A DNA stretch of 64,000 nucleotides, taken from Kitasatospora sp. MAA4 (lineage in GTDB: Bacteria; Actinomycetota; Actinomycetes; Streptomycetales; Streptomycetaceae). Shown in pieces: positions 1-8,355 of the stretch (its first letter is position 1; every line of letters begins with the position of its first letter). Location: contig NZ_JARZAI010000017.1 of assembly GCF_029893355.1 (NCBI RefSeq), positions 62,001 through 126,000 on the forward strand. Direction: 5' to 3'. The notes under the pieces were generated by a model, which saw only the letters and a list, made by a program, of their open reading frames with translations, was not told the origin of the DNA and ran no database searches. The position numbers and the translations under genes are program-made.

Positions 1-642
1 TTCGGCACGCTGAGCGCGGAGCCGGTCGGGCCGTGGACGCTGGTGCGCAACGGCCTGCTGATCGCAGTGGGCGCGGGTGCGTGGTGGGCAGGTGCGGCGC
101 TCCCGCGACCGCCTGCGGGCCCGAGTGTCGCGCTCGCGGTGGGGGTGGGCCTAGGCGCGGTGCAGTTGTGGCAGGGCCTGGTGCTGCGCGAGCTGCGTCG
201 GCAACCGGCCCCGCCGCTCGCGGCGCCCGTCGGGCTTCCGGTGGGCGCGCTGGCCCCGGAGTTCGACCTTCCGGCCTCCGCCGAGACGCCCTCGACCCTG
301 GCCGGGCTGCTCGCCACGGGCCGCGGGCAGATTCTGGTGTTCCTGCATCCCGAGTGTGCCCCGTGCCGGATGATCGCCGGGGAACTGCCGGTGTGGGCCG
401 CCAAACCGGATGCCGCCTACCAGATCACGGTCATCGGCACAGGAACCTTGCCGGACAACCGGTTGTGGGAGGAGCAGTACGGGATCACCCGGTACCTGGT
501 GCAGCGCGGCAACGAGGTCGCCGCACGATACCTGGTGCGTGGCACCCCCTACGCGGTACCCGTCGACGCCGACGGGCGCATAGCCGGGCCGGTGGCGGCC
601 GGCCCGGTTCAGATCAGGGAACTGCTGGCAGCCACCCGGTGA
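1..642 (+). CDS. MauE/DoxX-like membrane domain fused to thioredoxin-like domain (5' partial)
   Basis: The frame is already open at base 1, so the N-terminus lies outside the window; a GTG at 43 is internal. The first visible residues (SAEPVGPWTLVRNGLL) resemble the C-terminal part of MauE family proteins, which help maturation of disulfide-rich proteins. A hydrophobic segment follows, then a thioredoxin-fold domain with the redox motif CAPC at 355-366 preceded by a beta strand (ILVFLHPE) and followed by a typical G-T-P-Y cis-proline-like loop (RGTPYAVPV). Inference: a membrane-anchored thiol-disulfide oxidoreductase facing the outside of the cell. The stop is 13 bases from the convergent end of the next gene. 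The domain order is seen; the MauE assignment rests on a short visible fragment. Confidence 0.72.
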   Translation, partial: FGTLSAEPVGPWTLVRNGLLIAVGAGAWWAGAALPRPPAGPSVALAVGVGLGAVQLWQGLVLRELRRQPAPPLAAPVGLPVGALAPEFDLPASAETPSTLAGLLATGRGQILVFLHPECAPCRMIAGELPVWAAKPDAAYQITVIGTGTLPDNRLWEEQYGITRYLVQRGNEVAARYLVRGTPYAVPVDADGRIAGPVAAGPVQIRELLAATR

Positions 643-654
643 CCGCACCGGCCG

Positions 655-849
655 TCACCGCGGATAGTCGCAGACCATGAGTGTCTGGTTCCAGGTCAAC
701 CCTTCAGGACACGCCCTCACGTACGCGACGCCGTTGTTGCACTCGACGAAGACCGTAGGGTCGTTCGGAAACGGGTAGTACTCGTCCTGGTCCCAGGGCG
801 CCTTGCATAGAACGTCGAGACCCGGATTTCTGCCCAGCGGGGTCGGCAT
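655..849 (-). CDS. Small CBM14/peritrophin-A-like chitin-binding protein
   Basis: A 64-residue protein with four cysteines at 15, 37, 47 and 60 and the aromatic pattern C-x9-C-x12-C with LTWN and VCDYP, which matches the peritrophin-A chitin-binding module (CBM14) common in animals and found sporadically in actinobacteria. The family usually has six cysteines, so this copy has lost two. GAGGAG lies about 9 bases upstream of the ATG, supporting this start. There is no signal peptide, so export, if it happens, must use another route. Chitin is a main carbon source for streptomycetes, and a GlcNAc uptake system and a GH18 chitinase lie elsewhere in the window, but no direct link is visible. Confidence 0.7.
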   Translation of the reverse strand: MPTPLGRNPGLDVLCKAPWDQDEYYPFPNDPTVFVECNNGVAYVRACPEGLTWNQTLMVCDYPR

Positions 850-966
850 GGATGCTGCTCCTCACGCTTGTTACGTTGCGGGATGGGATCTCCACACAGT
901 GTAAGAGGGCGGAACGGGCGCTGATGTCCGTTTCGCCATAGCGGAGGAAGTAGCCGCGCCGAACGG

Positions 967-1278
967 CTACGGTCGCAGCAGGTTGAACAGGCCCGGTGCC
1001 GTCTCGGCCAGGAACTTGGCGGTCGCCAGCGCCGAGGTCCAGATGCACTCCTCCGGCACCGCCAGGCCCATCCCGGCCAGCCGGGCGGCCAGGTCGCGCG
1101 GGGTGTAGATGGAGTTGTTGGTGAGCACCAGGAACGGCTTGCCGGACTCCTTGAGCCGGCGGAGGAACTCGTCGGCCCCGGTGTACGGCGCGCCCGCCCA
1201 CCGGACGGCCGGGCGCTGCTGCGGCCGTCCGGGCGGGCCGCTGTGGTGAAGTAGGAGCATGAGCACCGCCCCCCACAC
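967..1278 (-). pseudogene. Decayed HAD-IIA (NagD-like) phosphatase fragment
   Basis: Residues 34-97 of this frame (about 1179 down to 985) match the cap-proximal part of NagD-type HAD phosphatases: GADEFLRRLKESGKPFLVLT, then NNS (motif II Thr/Asn-Asn-Ser), then a helix and WTSALATAKFLAE. The N-terminal nucleophile motif DxDG is absent; the first 33 residues look like unrelated low-complexity translation that overlaps the start of the oxidoreductase on the other strand. The C-terminal motifs III and IV are also missing because a stop follows at 967. A complete member is about 260 residues. I read this as a relic, not a functional gene. Confidence 0.65.
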
Positions 1279-2326
1279 CCCGTACCGCGTCGGCCTGATC
1301 GGCTACGGCCTGGCCGGCTCCGCCTTCCACGCACCGCTGATCGCCAGCACCCCCGGGCTGCGGCTGACCGCGGTGGTCACCAGCGACCCGGGGCGGCGCG
1401 AGCAACTCGCCCGCGAGCACCCCGATGCCCGCGCGCTGGACACTCCCGAGCAGCTGCTGTCCGACGCCGGCTCGTACGACCTGGTCGTCATCGCCTCCCC
1501 GAACCGCACCCACGTCCCGCTCGCCAGGGCCGCCCTGACGGCGGGTCTGGCCACGGTGGTCGACAAGCCGCTGGCGGCCACCGCCACCGAGGCGCACGCC
1601 CTGTGCGGCCTGGCCGAGTCCCGCGGCACGCTGCTCACGGTGTTCCAGAACCGGCGCTGGGACGGCGACTTCCTGACCGTCCGCCGCCTGCTGGACGAGG
1701 GCGCTCTCGGCCGGGTGCACCGCTTCGAGTCCCGCTTCGAACGCTTCCGCCCCAAGCCGAAGGCCGGCTGGCGCGAACTGGCCGACCCCGCCGAGGTCGG
1801 CGGCACGCTCTACGACCTGGGCAGCCACCTGGTCGACCAGGCGCTCACCCTGTTCGGCCCGGTGAGCAGCGTGTACGCCGAGATCGACATCCGGCGCGAC
1901 GGCGCCGCGGTGGACGACGACGCCTTCCTCGCCCTCACCCACACCGGCGGCACCCGCTCCCACCTGTGGACCAGTGCCATCACCCCGCTGGCCGGCCCGC
2001 GCCTGCGGGTGCTCGGCGACCGCGCGGGCTACGTCAGGTACGGCATGGACCCGCAGGAGGCCGACCTGCGCGCCGGCCGCCGGCCCGACACCCACCCGTG
2101 GGGCATCGAGGACCCGGCCCACCAGGGCCTGCTCGGCACCGACGGTGCCTCCGTCCACCTCCCCACCCTCCCCGGCGACTACCCCGCCTTCTACGCCGGC
2201 CTGGCCACCGCCCTCGCCACCGGCACCCCGCCCCCCGTCGACCCGCGCGACGCCGTCGCCGTCCTCACCGTCCTCGAGGCCGCCCGCGACTCCGCCGTCA
2301 CCGGCCACGTGATCCCCATGGGCTAA
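1259..2326 (+). CDS. Gfo/Idh/MocA family NAD(P)-dependent oxidoreductase
   Basis: A 355-residue protein with an N-terminal Rossmann fold (GLIGYGLAGSAFHAP), the family DKP motif (VVDKPLAAT, a variant of EKP) that contributes the nicotinamide-side lysine, and a C-terminal alpha/beta domain with GGTLYDLGSHLVDQ, in which the histidine follows the usual D-x-G-x-H pattern. The length is normal for the family. Members oxidise or reduce sugars, inositol or related polyols; the substrate cannot be read from the sequence. The ATG is preceded by AGGAG only one base away, unusually close. It stands alone, with a decayed phosphatase upstream on the other strand. Confidence 0.88.
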   Translation: MSTAPHTPYRVGLIGYGLAGSAFHAPLIASTPGLRLTAVVTSDPGRREQLAREHPDARALDTPEQLLSDAGSYDLVVIASPNRTHVPLARAALTAGLATVVDKPLAATATEAHALCGLAESRGTLLTVFQNRRWDGDFLTVRRLLDEGALGRVHRFESRFERFRPKPKAGWRELADPAEVGGTLYDLGSHLVDQALTLFGPVSSVYAEIDIRRDGAAVDDDAFLALTHTGGTRSHLWTSAITPLAGPRLRVLGDRAGYVRYGMDPQEADLRAGRRPDTHPWGIEDPAHQGLLGTDGASVHLPTLPGDYPAFYAGLATALATGTPPPVDPRDAVAVLTVLEAARDSAVTGHVIPMG

Positions 2327-2385
2327 GCGGGCCCGGTCCCGTACCATCGGCCGGAGAGTCCCCGAGAGCCTGAGGAGGTCCGCCC

Positions 2386-2685
2386 GTGCATCCGCTCGCG
2401 CTGCTCCTCGGGCTGCTCCGGCTGCTGGTCGGCGACCTGTCCGTGCACGACCCGACGGCCGGCCTCACCGCGCTCGCCGCGGCCGCCGCCCTGCTGCTGC
2501 TGGCCGGCGTGGTCAGCGGGACGTACCTGGTGGCCCGGCTGCTCGGCGCGGGTGCGCCGCACGCCGTCCGGGACGGCACGATCCGCCGACGCGCGCTCGC
2601 CACCGCCTTCCTCCCGCAGCGCGATCCGGACGCCAGGGGCCGTCGCCGTCCCAGGGCACCGGGCGCGGCCCTGACGGCCGCGTAA
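2386..2685 (+). CDS. DUF6412 small membrane protein
   Basis: A 99-residue protein starting with GTG, with GAGGAGG 7 bases upstream. Two hydrophobic helices (about residues 1-16 and 27-52) are followed by a basic, proline-rich cytoplasmic-type tail. It resembles the DUF6412 family, whose function is unknown and which I recall as a neighbour of the second YidC/OxaA gene in streptomycetes. Here it lies 64 bases upstream of such a gene on the same strand, which suggests a shared role in membrane protein insertion; that role is inference. Confidence 0.65.
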   Translation: MHPLALLLGLLRLLVGDLSVHDPTAGLTALAAAAALLLLAGVVSGTYLVARLLGAGAPHAVRDGTIRRRALATAFLPQRDPDARGRRRPRAPGAALTAA

Positions 2686-2749
2686 GCCCTGTTATTGCGC
2701 TGCCGTCCTCCGCCGCACCTGTCGTCAGACTCCGGAGGGCCCGCCCAGC

Positions 2750-3484
2750 ATGTCCATCTTCTCGATCTTCGACCCCGCCGTCGGCCTCGCCCACAGCGCG
2801 GTCGACTCGCTCGCCCATCTGCTCCCGGCCGCCGCCGCGATCGTGCTCTTCACGGTCTGCGTCCGCCTCGCCCTGCACCCCTTCGCCCGGGCCGCCGCCC
2901 GCGGCGAGAAGCACCGCACCCGGCTGGCGCCCCGGGTCGCCGAGCTGAACCGCAAGCACAAGGGCCGCCCCGAGCAGCTCCAGGCCGCGCTGGCCGCGCT
3001 GTACAAGGAGGAGCAGGCCTCACCGCTGACCGGCTGCCTGCCGATGCTGGTGCAGATCCCGTTCTTCTCGGTGATGTACCGGCTCTTCACGCTGCCGACG
3101 GTGGGCGGCGTGCCCAACGACCTGCTGCACCACACCCTGCTCGGCGTCCCGCTCGGCACCCACCTCACGGCGGCGCACGGCCCCGCGCAGTTCGCGGTCT
3201 TCGGCGCGCTCTACGCGGCGCTGGCGGCCGTCGGCTGGGTGGGCTTCCGGCGGGCGCGCCGCGCGACGGCGGCGAACCCGCAGGCGCCCGGGGCCGCGAT
3301 CATGCCGTACCTCGCGTTCGGCACGGTGCTCTTCGCCGCGCTGGTTCCGCTGGCGGCGGGGCTCTACCTGCTCACCACCACGGCCTGGACGGCCGCCGAG
3401 CGCGGCCTGCTGCACCGCGAGCCGGCGCCGGCGGTGCCGCCGACGCCGGCCAGGCGTCAGGTGCGGTCCCAGGCCGCCAGGTAG
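2750..3484 (+). CDS. YidC/Oxa1-type membrane protein insertase (accessory paralogue)
   Basis: A 244-residue YidC/Oxa1 core. After an N-terminal membrane segment comes VRLALHPF, where Arg39 corresponds to the conserved positively charged residue in the membrane groove. A coiled-coil-like cytoplasmic loop follows (RVAELNRKHKGRPEQLQAAL), then the conserved P-x-x-x-Q-x-P segment (LPMLVQIPFFSVMYRLF) and three more membrane helices. The protein is shorter than the main YidC of streptomycetes (about 420 residues), so this is likely the second copy. It inserts small membrane proteins into the cytoplasmic membrane. Its 3' end overlaps the convergent adenosine deaminase gene by 28 bases. Confidence 0.85.
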   Translation: MSIFSIFDPAVGLAHSAVDSLAHLLPAAAAIVLFTVCVRLALHPFARAAARGEKHRTRLAPRVAELNRKHKGRPEQLQAALAALYKEEQASPLTGCLPMLVQIPFFSVMYRLFTLPTVGGVPNDLLHHTLLGVPLGTHLTAAHGPAQFAVFGALYAALAAVGWVGFRRARRATAANPQAPGAAIMPYLAFGTVLFAALVPLAAGLYLLTTTAWTAAERGLLHREPAPAVPPTPARRQVRSQAAR

Positions 3485-4488
3485 GCGTCGATCTCGCCGG
3501 TCAGCTTCGCCTTGCCGCCCTGGTCCAGGAACGAGGCCTCGACCGCGTTCCTGGCCAGGCCGGCCACACCCGCCGTGTCCAGGCCCAGCAGCTTGGCGGC
3601 GACCGCGTACTCGGTGTTGAGGTCGGTGCCGAACATCGGCGGGTCGTCGCTGTTCACGGTGACCAGCAGGCCGGCGTCGACCATCTGCCGGATCGGGTGC
3701 TCCTCGATCCGCTCCACCACCCGGGTGGCCAGGTTGGAGGTCGGGCAGACCTCCAGCGGGATCCGGTGCTCGCCGAGGTGGTCCATCAGCGCGGGGTCCT
3801 TGACCGCCTGCGTGCCGTGCCCGATCCGCTCGGCGCCCAGCGACCGCAGGGCGTCCCAGATCGTCTCCGGGCCGGTGGACTCACCGGCGTGCGGCACGCT
3901 GTGCAGGCCGGCCGCCCGGGCCCGGTCGAAGTACGGCTTGAACTGCGGGCGCGGCACGCCGATCTCGGGGCCGCCGAGGCCGAAGCTGACCAGGCCGTCG
4001 GCGCCGACGTCCAGAGCGAGCCGGGCGGTCTCCTCGGCCGAGGCGAGACCGGCCTCGCCGGGGATGTCGAAGCACCAGCGCAGCACCACGCCGAAGTCCC
4101 GCTCGGCGCTCTTGCGGGCGTCCTCGATCGCCTCCATGAAGGCGACGTCCGGGATGCCCCGCCTGACCGAGCTGTACGGCGTGACGGTCAGCTCGGCGTA
4201 GCGGATCTGCTGGCGGGCCATGTCCTCGGCGACGCCGTAGGTCAGCGCCCGGACGTCCTCGGCGTCGCGGATCAGGTCGACCACCGACAGGTAGACCTGG
4301 ATGAAGTGCGCGAAGTCGGTGAACGTGAAGTACTCGGCGAGCGCCTCCGGGTCGGCCGGCACAGCGGTCCTGCCCTCGTACCGGGCGGCCAGCGCGGCCA
4401 CCACGCGCGGCGAGGCGGAACCGACGTGGTGCACGTGCAGCTCGGCCTTGGGCAGGCCGGCGATGAACGCCTCGATCCCTCGGGACAT
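3457..4488 (-). CDS. add: Adenosine deaminase
   Basis: A 343-residue zinc hydrolase that converts adenosine to inosine and ammonia in purine salvage. Zinc and catalytic residues are visible: His18 and His20 in ELHVHHVGSAS, His in VPHAGES, Glu in the same motif, His in ERIGHGTQ, and the Asp pair in VNSDDPPMFG. HVHHVGS replaces the more usual HLHLxGS, a variant I associate with actinobacterial members. GGGAG lies upstream of the ATG (GAGGGAGTGACGCAG). The coding end overlaps the yidC-like gene on the opposite strand. Confidence 0.92.
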   Translation of the reverse strand: MSRGIEAFIAGLPKAELHVHHVGSASPRVVAALAARYEGRTAVPADPEALAEYFTFTDFAHFIQVYLSVVDLIRDAEDVRALTYGVAEDMARQQIRYAELTVTPYSSVRRGIPDVAFMEAIEDARKSAERDFGVVLRWCFDIPGEAGLASAEETARLALDVGADGLVSFGLGGPEIGVPRPQFKPYFDRARAAGLHSVPHAGESTGPETIWDALRSLGAERIGHGTQAVKDPALMDHLGEHRIPLEVCPTSNLATRVVERIEEHPIRQMVDAGLLVTVNSDDPPMFGTDLNTEYAVAAKLLGLDTAGVAGLARNAVEASFLDQGGKAKLTGEIDAYLAAWDRT

Positions 4489-4559
4489 CTGCGTCACTCC
4501 CTCACAGTTCGACTGGATCTCGCATCTTTTCACGGGCCCGTCCCGGGCTGCGCCGGGGT

Positions 4560-5849
4560 TCAGCCGCCCAGCGCCGTCGCCAGCGTGTGGATCAGCAGGC
4601 CGGCCAGCGCGCCGACCACCGTGCCGTTGATCCGGATGAACTGGAGGTCGCGGCCGACGTTGGCCTCGATCTTGCGGGACGCCTCGTCGGCGTCCCAGCC
4701 GGCCACGGTGTCGGAGATCAGCGAGGTGATCTCGGCTCGGTAGGTCTCCACCACGTACTGCGCCGCGTCCTGCAGCCAGCCGTCCGTCTTGCTCTGCAGC
4801 CGCTTGTCGCGGGCGAGCCGGCGCCCGAACGAGCGCAGCGCGTCGCGGAGCCGGATGCGCAGCTCGCTGTTCTCGTCGTCGGCTGCGTTCAGCACCAGCG
4901 AGCGGATGGCCGCCCAGGAGGAGGCGATCAGGTCCTGGACCTCGTCGCGGGCCAGCAGCTCGGCCTTCGCCCGCTCGACCCGGGCCTTGGTCGCCTCGTC
5001 GGTCTGCAACTCGACCGCGAAGTCGGCCAGGAAGTTGTCGATGGCACCGCGGGCAGGGTGGGCCGGGTCGTCGCGGATCGCGGTGACGAACCGCATCAGC
5101 TCCTTGTAGACCCGCTCGCCGACCTGGTGGTCCACGAACTTGGGCGTCCAGCCGGGCGACTTGAGCGCGACCCGGTCCACCACGTCGCCGTGGTGCTCGG
5201 CCAGCCAGTCGTGCACCCGCACCGCGACCAGGTCCACGACGCCGCGGTGGCCGCCGTCGGCCACCACCTTGCCGAGCATCCGCCCTATCGGCTCGGCGAC
5301 CTGGGTCGCCGCGGCCCGCCGGGTGACCGCCTCGCTGACCACCGCCTGGACGTCCTCGTCGCGCAGCACCGCCAGCACCCCGCGCAGCGCGGCGGCGGCC
5401 TCGGTGGTGACCCGCTCGGCGCTGCCGGGGGTGGCCAGCCACTCGCCGAGCCGGCGGGCGATGCCGAGCGAGGCCAGCCGGGTGCGGACCACCCGGGCGG
5501 AGAGGAAGTTCTCACCGACGAAGTCGCCGAGCGACTTGCCGAAGGCGTCCTTCTTGGTCGGGATGATCGCGGTGTGCGGGATCGGCAGGCCGAACGGGCG
5601 GCGGAACAGCGCGGTGACGGCGAACCAGTCGGCCAGCGCACCGACCATGCCGGCCTCGGCGGCAGCCGCGACGTACCCCGTCCAGCTCCCCCAGCCGGAC
5701 GCACCGGCCCAGGTCGCCAGCGCGTAGACGACGGTGGCGACGGCGAGGAAGCCGGTCGCGATCGCCTTCATCCGGCGCACGCCCTGCCGCTTCTCCTCGT
5801 CAGCGGCGGTGAACCGCACGCCGTTGCTCTCGCTTCTGGTCTCCTCCAC
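4560..5849 (-). CDS. DUF445 family membrane protein
   Basis: A 429-residue protein with the DUF445 signature ADWFAVTALFRRPFGLPIPHTAIIP near residue 75, two N-terminal hydrophobic segments (about residues 28-62) and a hydrophobic C-terminus (VVGALAGLLIHTLATAL). The long middle part is helical and charged. Function is unknown; the arrangement suggests a membrane-anchored protein with a large cytoplasmic helical domain. The longest start is a GTG at 5849; an internal ATG at residue 27 (KAIATGF) is an alternative. The start lies 14 bases after the end of the upstream sugar dehydrogenase gene, so read-through from that operon is possible. Confidence 0.82.
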   Translation of the reverse strand: MEETRSESNGVRFTAADEEKRQGVRRMKAIATGFLAVATVVYALATWAGASGWGSWTGYVAAAAEAGMVGALADWFAVTALFRRPFGLPIPHTAIIPTKKDAFGKSLGDFVGENFLSARVVRTRLASLGIARRLGEWLATPGSAERVTTEAAAALRGVLAVLRDEDVQAVVSEAVTRRAAATQVAEPIGRMLGKVVADGGHRGVVDLVAVRVHDWLAEHHGDVVDRVALKSPGWTPKFVDHQVGERVYKELMRFVTAIRDDPAHPARGAIDNFLADFAVELQTDEATKARVERAKAELLARDEVQDLIASSWAAIRSLVLNAADDENSELRIRLRDALRSFGRRLARDKRLQSKTDGWLQDAAQYVVETYRAEITSLISDTVAGWDADEASRKIEANVGRDLQFIRINGTVVGALAGLLIHTLATALGG

Positions 5850-5863
5850 CCAATCAGTGTGAC

Positions 5864-7174
5864 CTAGACCGACCGGCCACCGATCACCAGACGCCGGACC
5901 CCGCGCCAGCGCGCCGGGTCGGTCACGCCGCGCCCGTCCAGCAGCACCCGCGCCCCCGGGAAGTCGACCGAGCCGACGTGCCCGTACTCGGCGTGGTCGG
6001 CCTGCACCACCACCGCGTCGACCGGCTCACCCGCGTACGGGGGCAGCCCCAGCGCCGCGAGGGCCGCCGCGTCGTACAGCGGATCGCTGACGTACGCCGT
6101 CGCGCCGGCCGCCCGCACCGCTGCGACCAGCGGGAACACGCCCGAGCAGGCGGTCTCCCGCACCCCGCCGCGGTAGGCCGCGCCGAGCACCAGGACCGCC
6201 CGGCCGGCCAGCGCCCCGAGCGCCTCGTGCAGCAGCCCCACCGCGTAGCCGGGCATCGCCTCGTTGGCCTCCCGGGCGGCCCGCACCACGCTCGCCTCCG
6301 GGTCGTTCCAGAGGTAGAGCCTCGGGTAGACCGGGATGCAGTGGCCGCCGACCGCGATCCCGGGCCGGTGCAGATGGCTGTACGGCTGGGTGTTGCAGGC
6401 CTCCAGGACGGGCGCCAGGTCGATCCCGCTGCGCTCGGCGAACCGCGCGAACTGGTTCACCAGCGCGATGTTGACGTCCCGGTAGGTGGTCTCGGCGAGC
6501 TTGGCCAGCTCGGCCGCCTCCGTCGAGCCGAGATCGCGGACGCCGTTGCCTCCGGGCAGGTCCGGCCGCGGGTCGAAGTCCAGCACGGCCTGGTAGAACT
6601 CCACCCCGCGCCGGGCCGAGGCGGCGTCGATGCCGCCGACCAGCTTGGGGTAGCGGCGCAGGTCGGCGAAGACCCGTCCGGTGAGCACCCGTTCGGGACT
6701 GAAGACCAGGGCGAAGTCCCGCCCGGCCGCCAGCCCCGAGCCGGCCGCCAGCCGGTCGGCCCAGCGCCCGCGGGTGGTACCGACCGGCAGGGTGGTCTCG
6801 TAGCTGACCAGGGTGCCGCGGCGCAGGCCGGCCGCGACGTCCGCGGTGGCGGCGTCCAGCGCGGTGAAGTCCGGCGCGCCCGCAGCGTCCGTCAGCAGCG
6901 GGACGACCACGACCACCGCCTCCGCGCCCGCGACGGCCGCGGCCGTGTCGGTGGTGGCGGTCAGCAGTCCGTCGGCGACCACCCGCTTGAGCCGCTGCGC
7001 CAACTCCGCCTCGCCGGGGAACGGCTCACGGCCCTCGGCGACGGCCGCGACCACGGCCGGCACCAGGTCCGCCCCGGTGACCCGGTGGCCCTTGCCCGCG
7101 TACTGCACCGCCAGCGGCAGCCCGATCTTGCCGAGCCCGACCACGCAGATGTCCATACCCCTCGCCCCCGTCAT
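5864..7174 (-). CDS. Nucleotide-sugar 6-dehydrogenase (WbpA/WecC type)
   Basis: A UDP-sugar dehydrogenase that oxidises C6 of a UDP-hexose or UDP-HexNAc to a uronic acid. An N-terminal Rossmann fold (VVGLGKIGLPLAVQYA) is followed by VSYETTLPVGTTR, the family segment SPERVLTGRVFADL, the central-domain substrate segment LAKLAETTYRDVNIALVNQF, and the catalytic cysteine in AVGGHCIPVYP. GGHCIP is typical of HexNAc dehydrogenases. ATG at 7174 overlaps the stop of the glycosyltransferase gene (ATGA), so I prefer it to the internal ATG at 7156. It is the last of four coupled genes. The exact substrate is inferred from the neighbours. Confidence 0.85.
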   Translation of the reverse strand: MTGARGMDICVVGLGKIGLPLAVQYAGKGHRVTGADLVPAVVAAVAEGREPFPGEAELAQRLKRVVADGLLTATTDTAAAVAGAEAVVVVVPLLTDAAGAPDFTALDAATADVAAGLRRGTLVSYETTLPVGTTRGRWADRLAAGSGLAAGRDFALVFSPERVLTGRVFADLRRYPKLVGGIDAASARRGVEFYQAVLDFDPRPDLPGGNGVRDLGSTEAAELAKLAETTYRDVNIALVNQFARFAERSGIDLAPVLEACNTQPYSHLHRPGIAVGGHCIPVYPRLYLWNDPEASVVRAAREANEAMPGYAVGLLHEALGALAGRAVLVLGAAYRGGVRETACSGVFPLVAAVRAAGATAYVSDPLYDAAALAALGLPPYAGEPVDAVVVQADHAEYGHVGSVDFPGARVLLDGRGVTDPARWRGVRRLVIGGRSV

Positions 7175-8355
7175 GCCCAGCGTTCGTACGTCCGCTCGGT
7201 GAACTCCCGCCAGCCCGAGCGCTGGTGCAGCCGGCGCCGGACCTGGGCCGGGACCAGCCCGCGCCAGAGCTGCACCGGCATCGGCAGCTGCCTGGGCTCC
7301 GGCGCAGCCTCCTGCACCACCTCGGGTGACTGCTCCCCCTGCTCCACCACCGGGGCGGACCGCTCGCCGTAGGCCGCCTGGTAGCGGATCAGGCGGCGCA
7401 GCGCGGCGACCCGGCCGCGCCGGGCCAGGTCCAGGCGCAGCCGGTCGCGCGCCGGGAGCTCGGCCAGAGCGGCCTCCTCGCCGTGCAGCGCGACCAGTCG
7501 GCCGACCCCGGCGCAGACCCGCCGCTGGGCCGGCTCGGGCAGCGCGAGGAAGTCGGCCGTCAGCAGGCGCGGGATCTCCCAGGAGAACGCCCGCGCGCAC
7601 AGCGCGTCGCGCTCGGCGCCGGGCTCGGCCAGCCGCTGCGCCACGCCGAGCATCGCGGCCACCCCGCGCAGCCGGTCCTCGTGCCGGGCCCGCACGGTCA
7701 CGTTCCCGTGGTCCTCCCGCAGGACCGCGTAGTAGCAGTCGTAGTCGGCCAGCACCGAGATCCGCCGCGAGCGCAGGCAGGCCTCCAGGGTGAACGGCTG
7801 GTCGGAGTAGGCCGGCAGGTCCTCGCGCTTGCGCAGCCCGTGCCGCTCGATCAGCTCGCGCCGGAACAGCTTGGTGTCCGAGAGCGCCCAGGCCAGCGCG
7901 GAGTCGGTGAAGCCGATCCGGTCCCGGTTGGCCTCGAAGATGCCCTGCGGCACCTGGCGGCCGCCGACCCCGACCATCCTGCCGAGCACGACGTCCGACT
8001 CGGCCCGGTCGGCCAGCGCCACCAGCCGCTCCAGCGCCTGCTCGCCGAGCCAGTCGTCGGCGCCGAGGAAGAACACGTACCGGCCGCGGGCCAGTTCCAG
8101 CGCACGGTTGCCGGGCGCCGCCGGGCCGCCGGAGTTGGGCTGGTGGACGACCCGGACCAGCCCCGGGTGGCGGGCGGCGAAGGCGCACAGCTCGGCGCCG
8201 CCGCCGTCGGTGGAGCCGTCGTCGACCGCGACCACCTCCAGGCCGCCGCCGGGCCTGCGGCGGATGGACTGGCCGGCCAGTGACTCCAGGCAGGCCGTCA
8301 GGTAGGGCATCGCGTTGTAGACGGCGACCACCACCGTCACGTCGACGTCGTTCAC
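7171..8355 (-). CDS. Family 2 glycosyltransferase (teichoic-acid-type)
   Basis: A 394-residue GT-A fold transferase. The nucleotide-binding beginning is VTVVVAVYNAMPYLTACLES, with VAVDDGSTDGGG as the donor motif, ENSGG-like PNSGGPAAPGNRALE, and the metal-binding DxD-equivalent FLGADDWL. A helical C-terminal half ends in basic residues. From memory this subtype is common in actinobacterial clusters for wall teichoic or teichuronic glycans, where it transfers a sugar from UDP. The GTG start at 8355 overlaps the stop of the preceding oxidoreductase gene (GTGA), and its own stop overlaps the next ATG, so translation is probably coupled. Confidence 0.85.
   Translation of the reverse strand: MNDVDVTVVVAVYNAMPYLTACLESLAGQSIRRRPGGGLEVVAVDDGSTDGGGAELCAFAARHPGLVRVVHQPNSGGPAAPGNRALELARGRYVFFLGADDWLGEQALERLVALADRAESDVVLGRMVGVGGRQVPQGIFEANRDRIGFTDSALAWALSDTKLFRRELIERHGLRKREDLPAYSDQPFTLEACLRSRRISVLADYDCYYAVLREDHGNVTVRARHEDRLRGVAAMLGVAQRLAEPGAERDALCARAFSWEIPRLLTADFLALPEPAQRRVCAGVGRLVALHGEEAALAELPARDRLRLDLARRGRVAALRRLIRYQAAYGERSAPVVEQGEQSPEVVQEAAPEPRQLPMPVQLWRGLVPAQVRRRLHQRSGWREFTERTYERWA

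Noticed and set aside
704-2347. Long minus-strand open frame of 547 codons opposite the Gfo/Idh gene
   Set aside because: GC-rich genomes give long antisense frames; the translation is rich in Arg, Gly and Ala with no domain, while the plus strand has a complete oxidoreductase.
2695-4743. Plus-strand open frame of 682 codons across yidC-like and add
   Set aside because: Shadow of two real genes; its composition (Arg/Gly/Val-rich, no domains) and missing ribosome site give no support.
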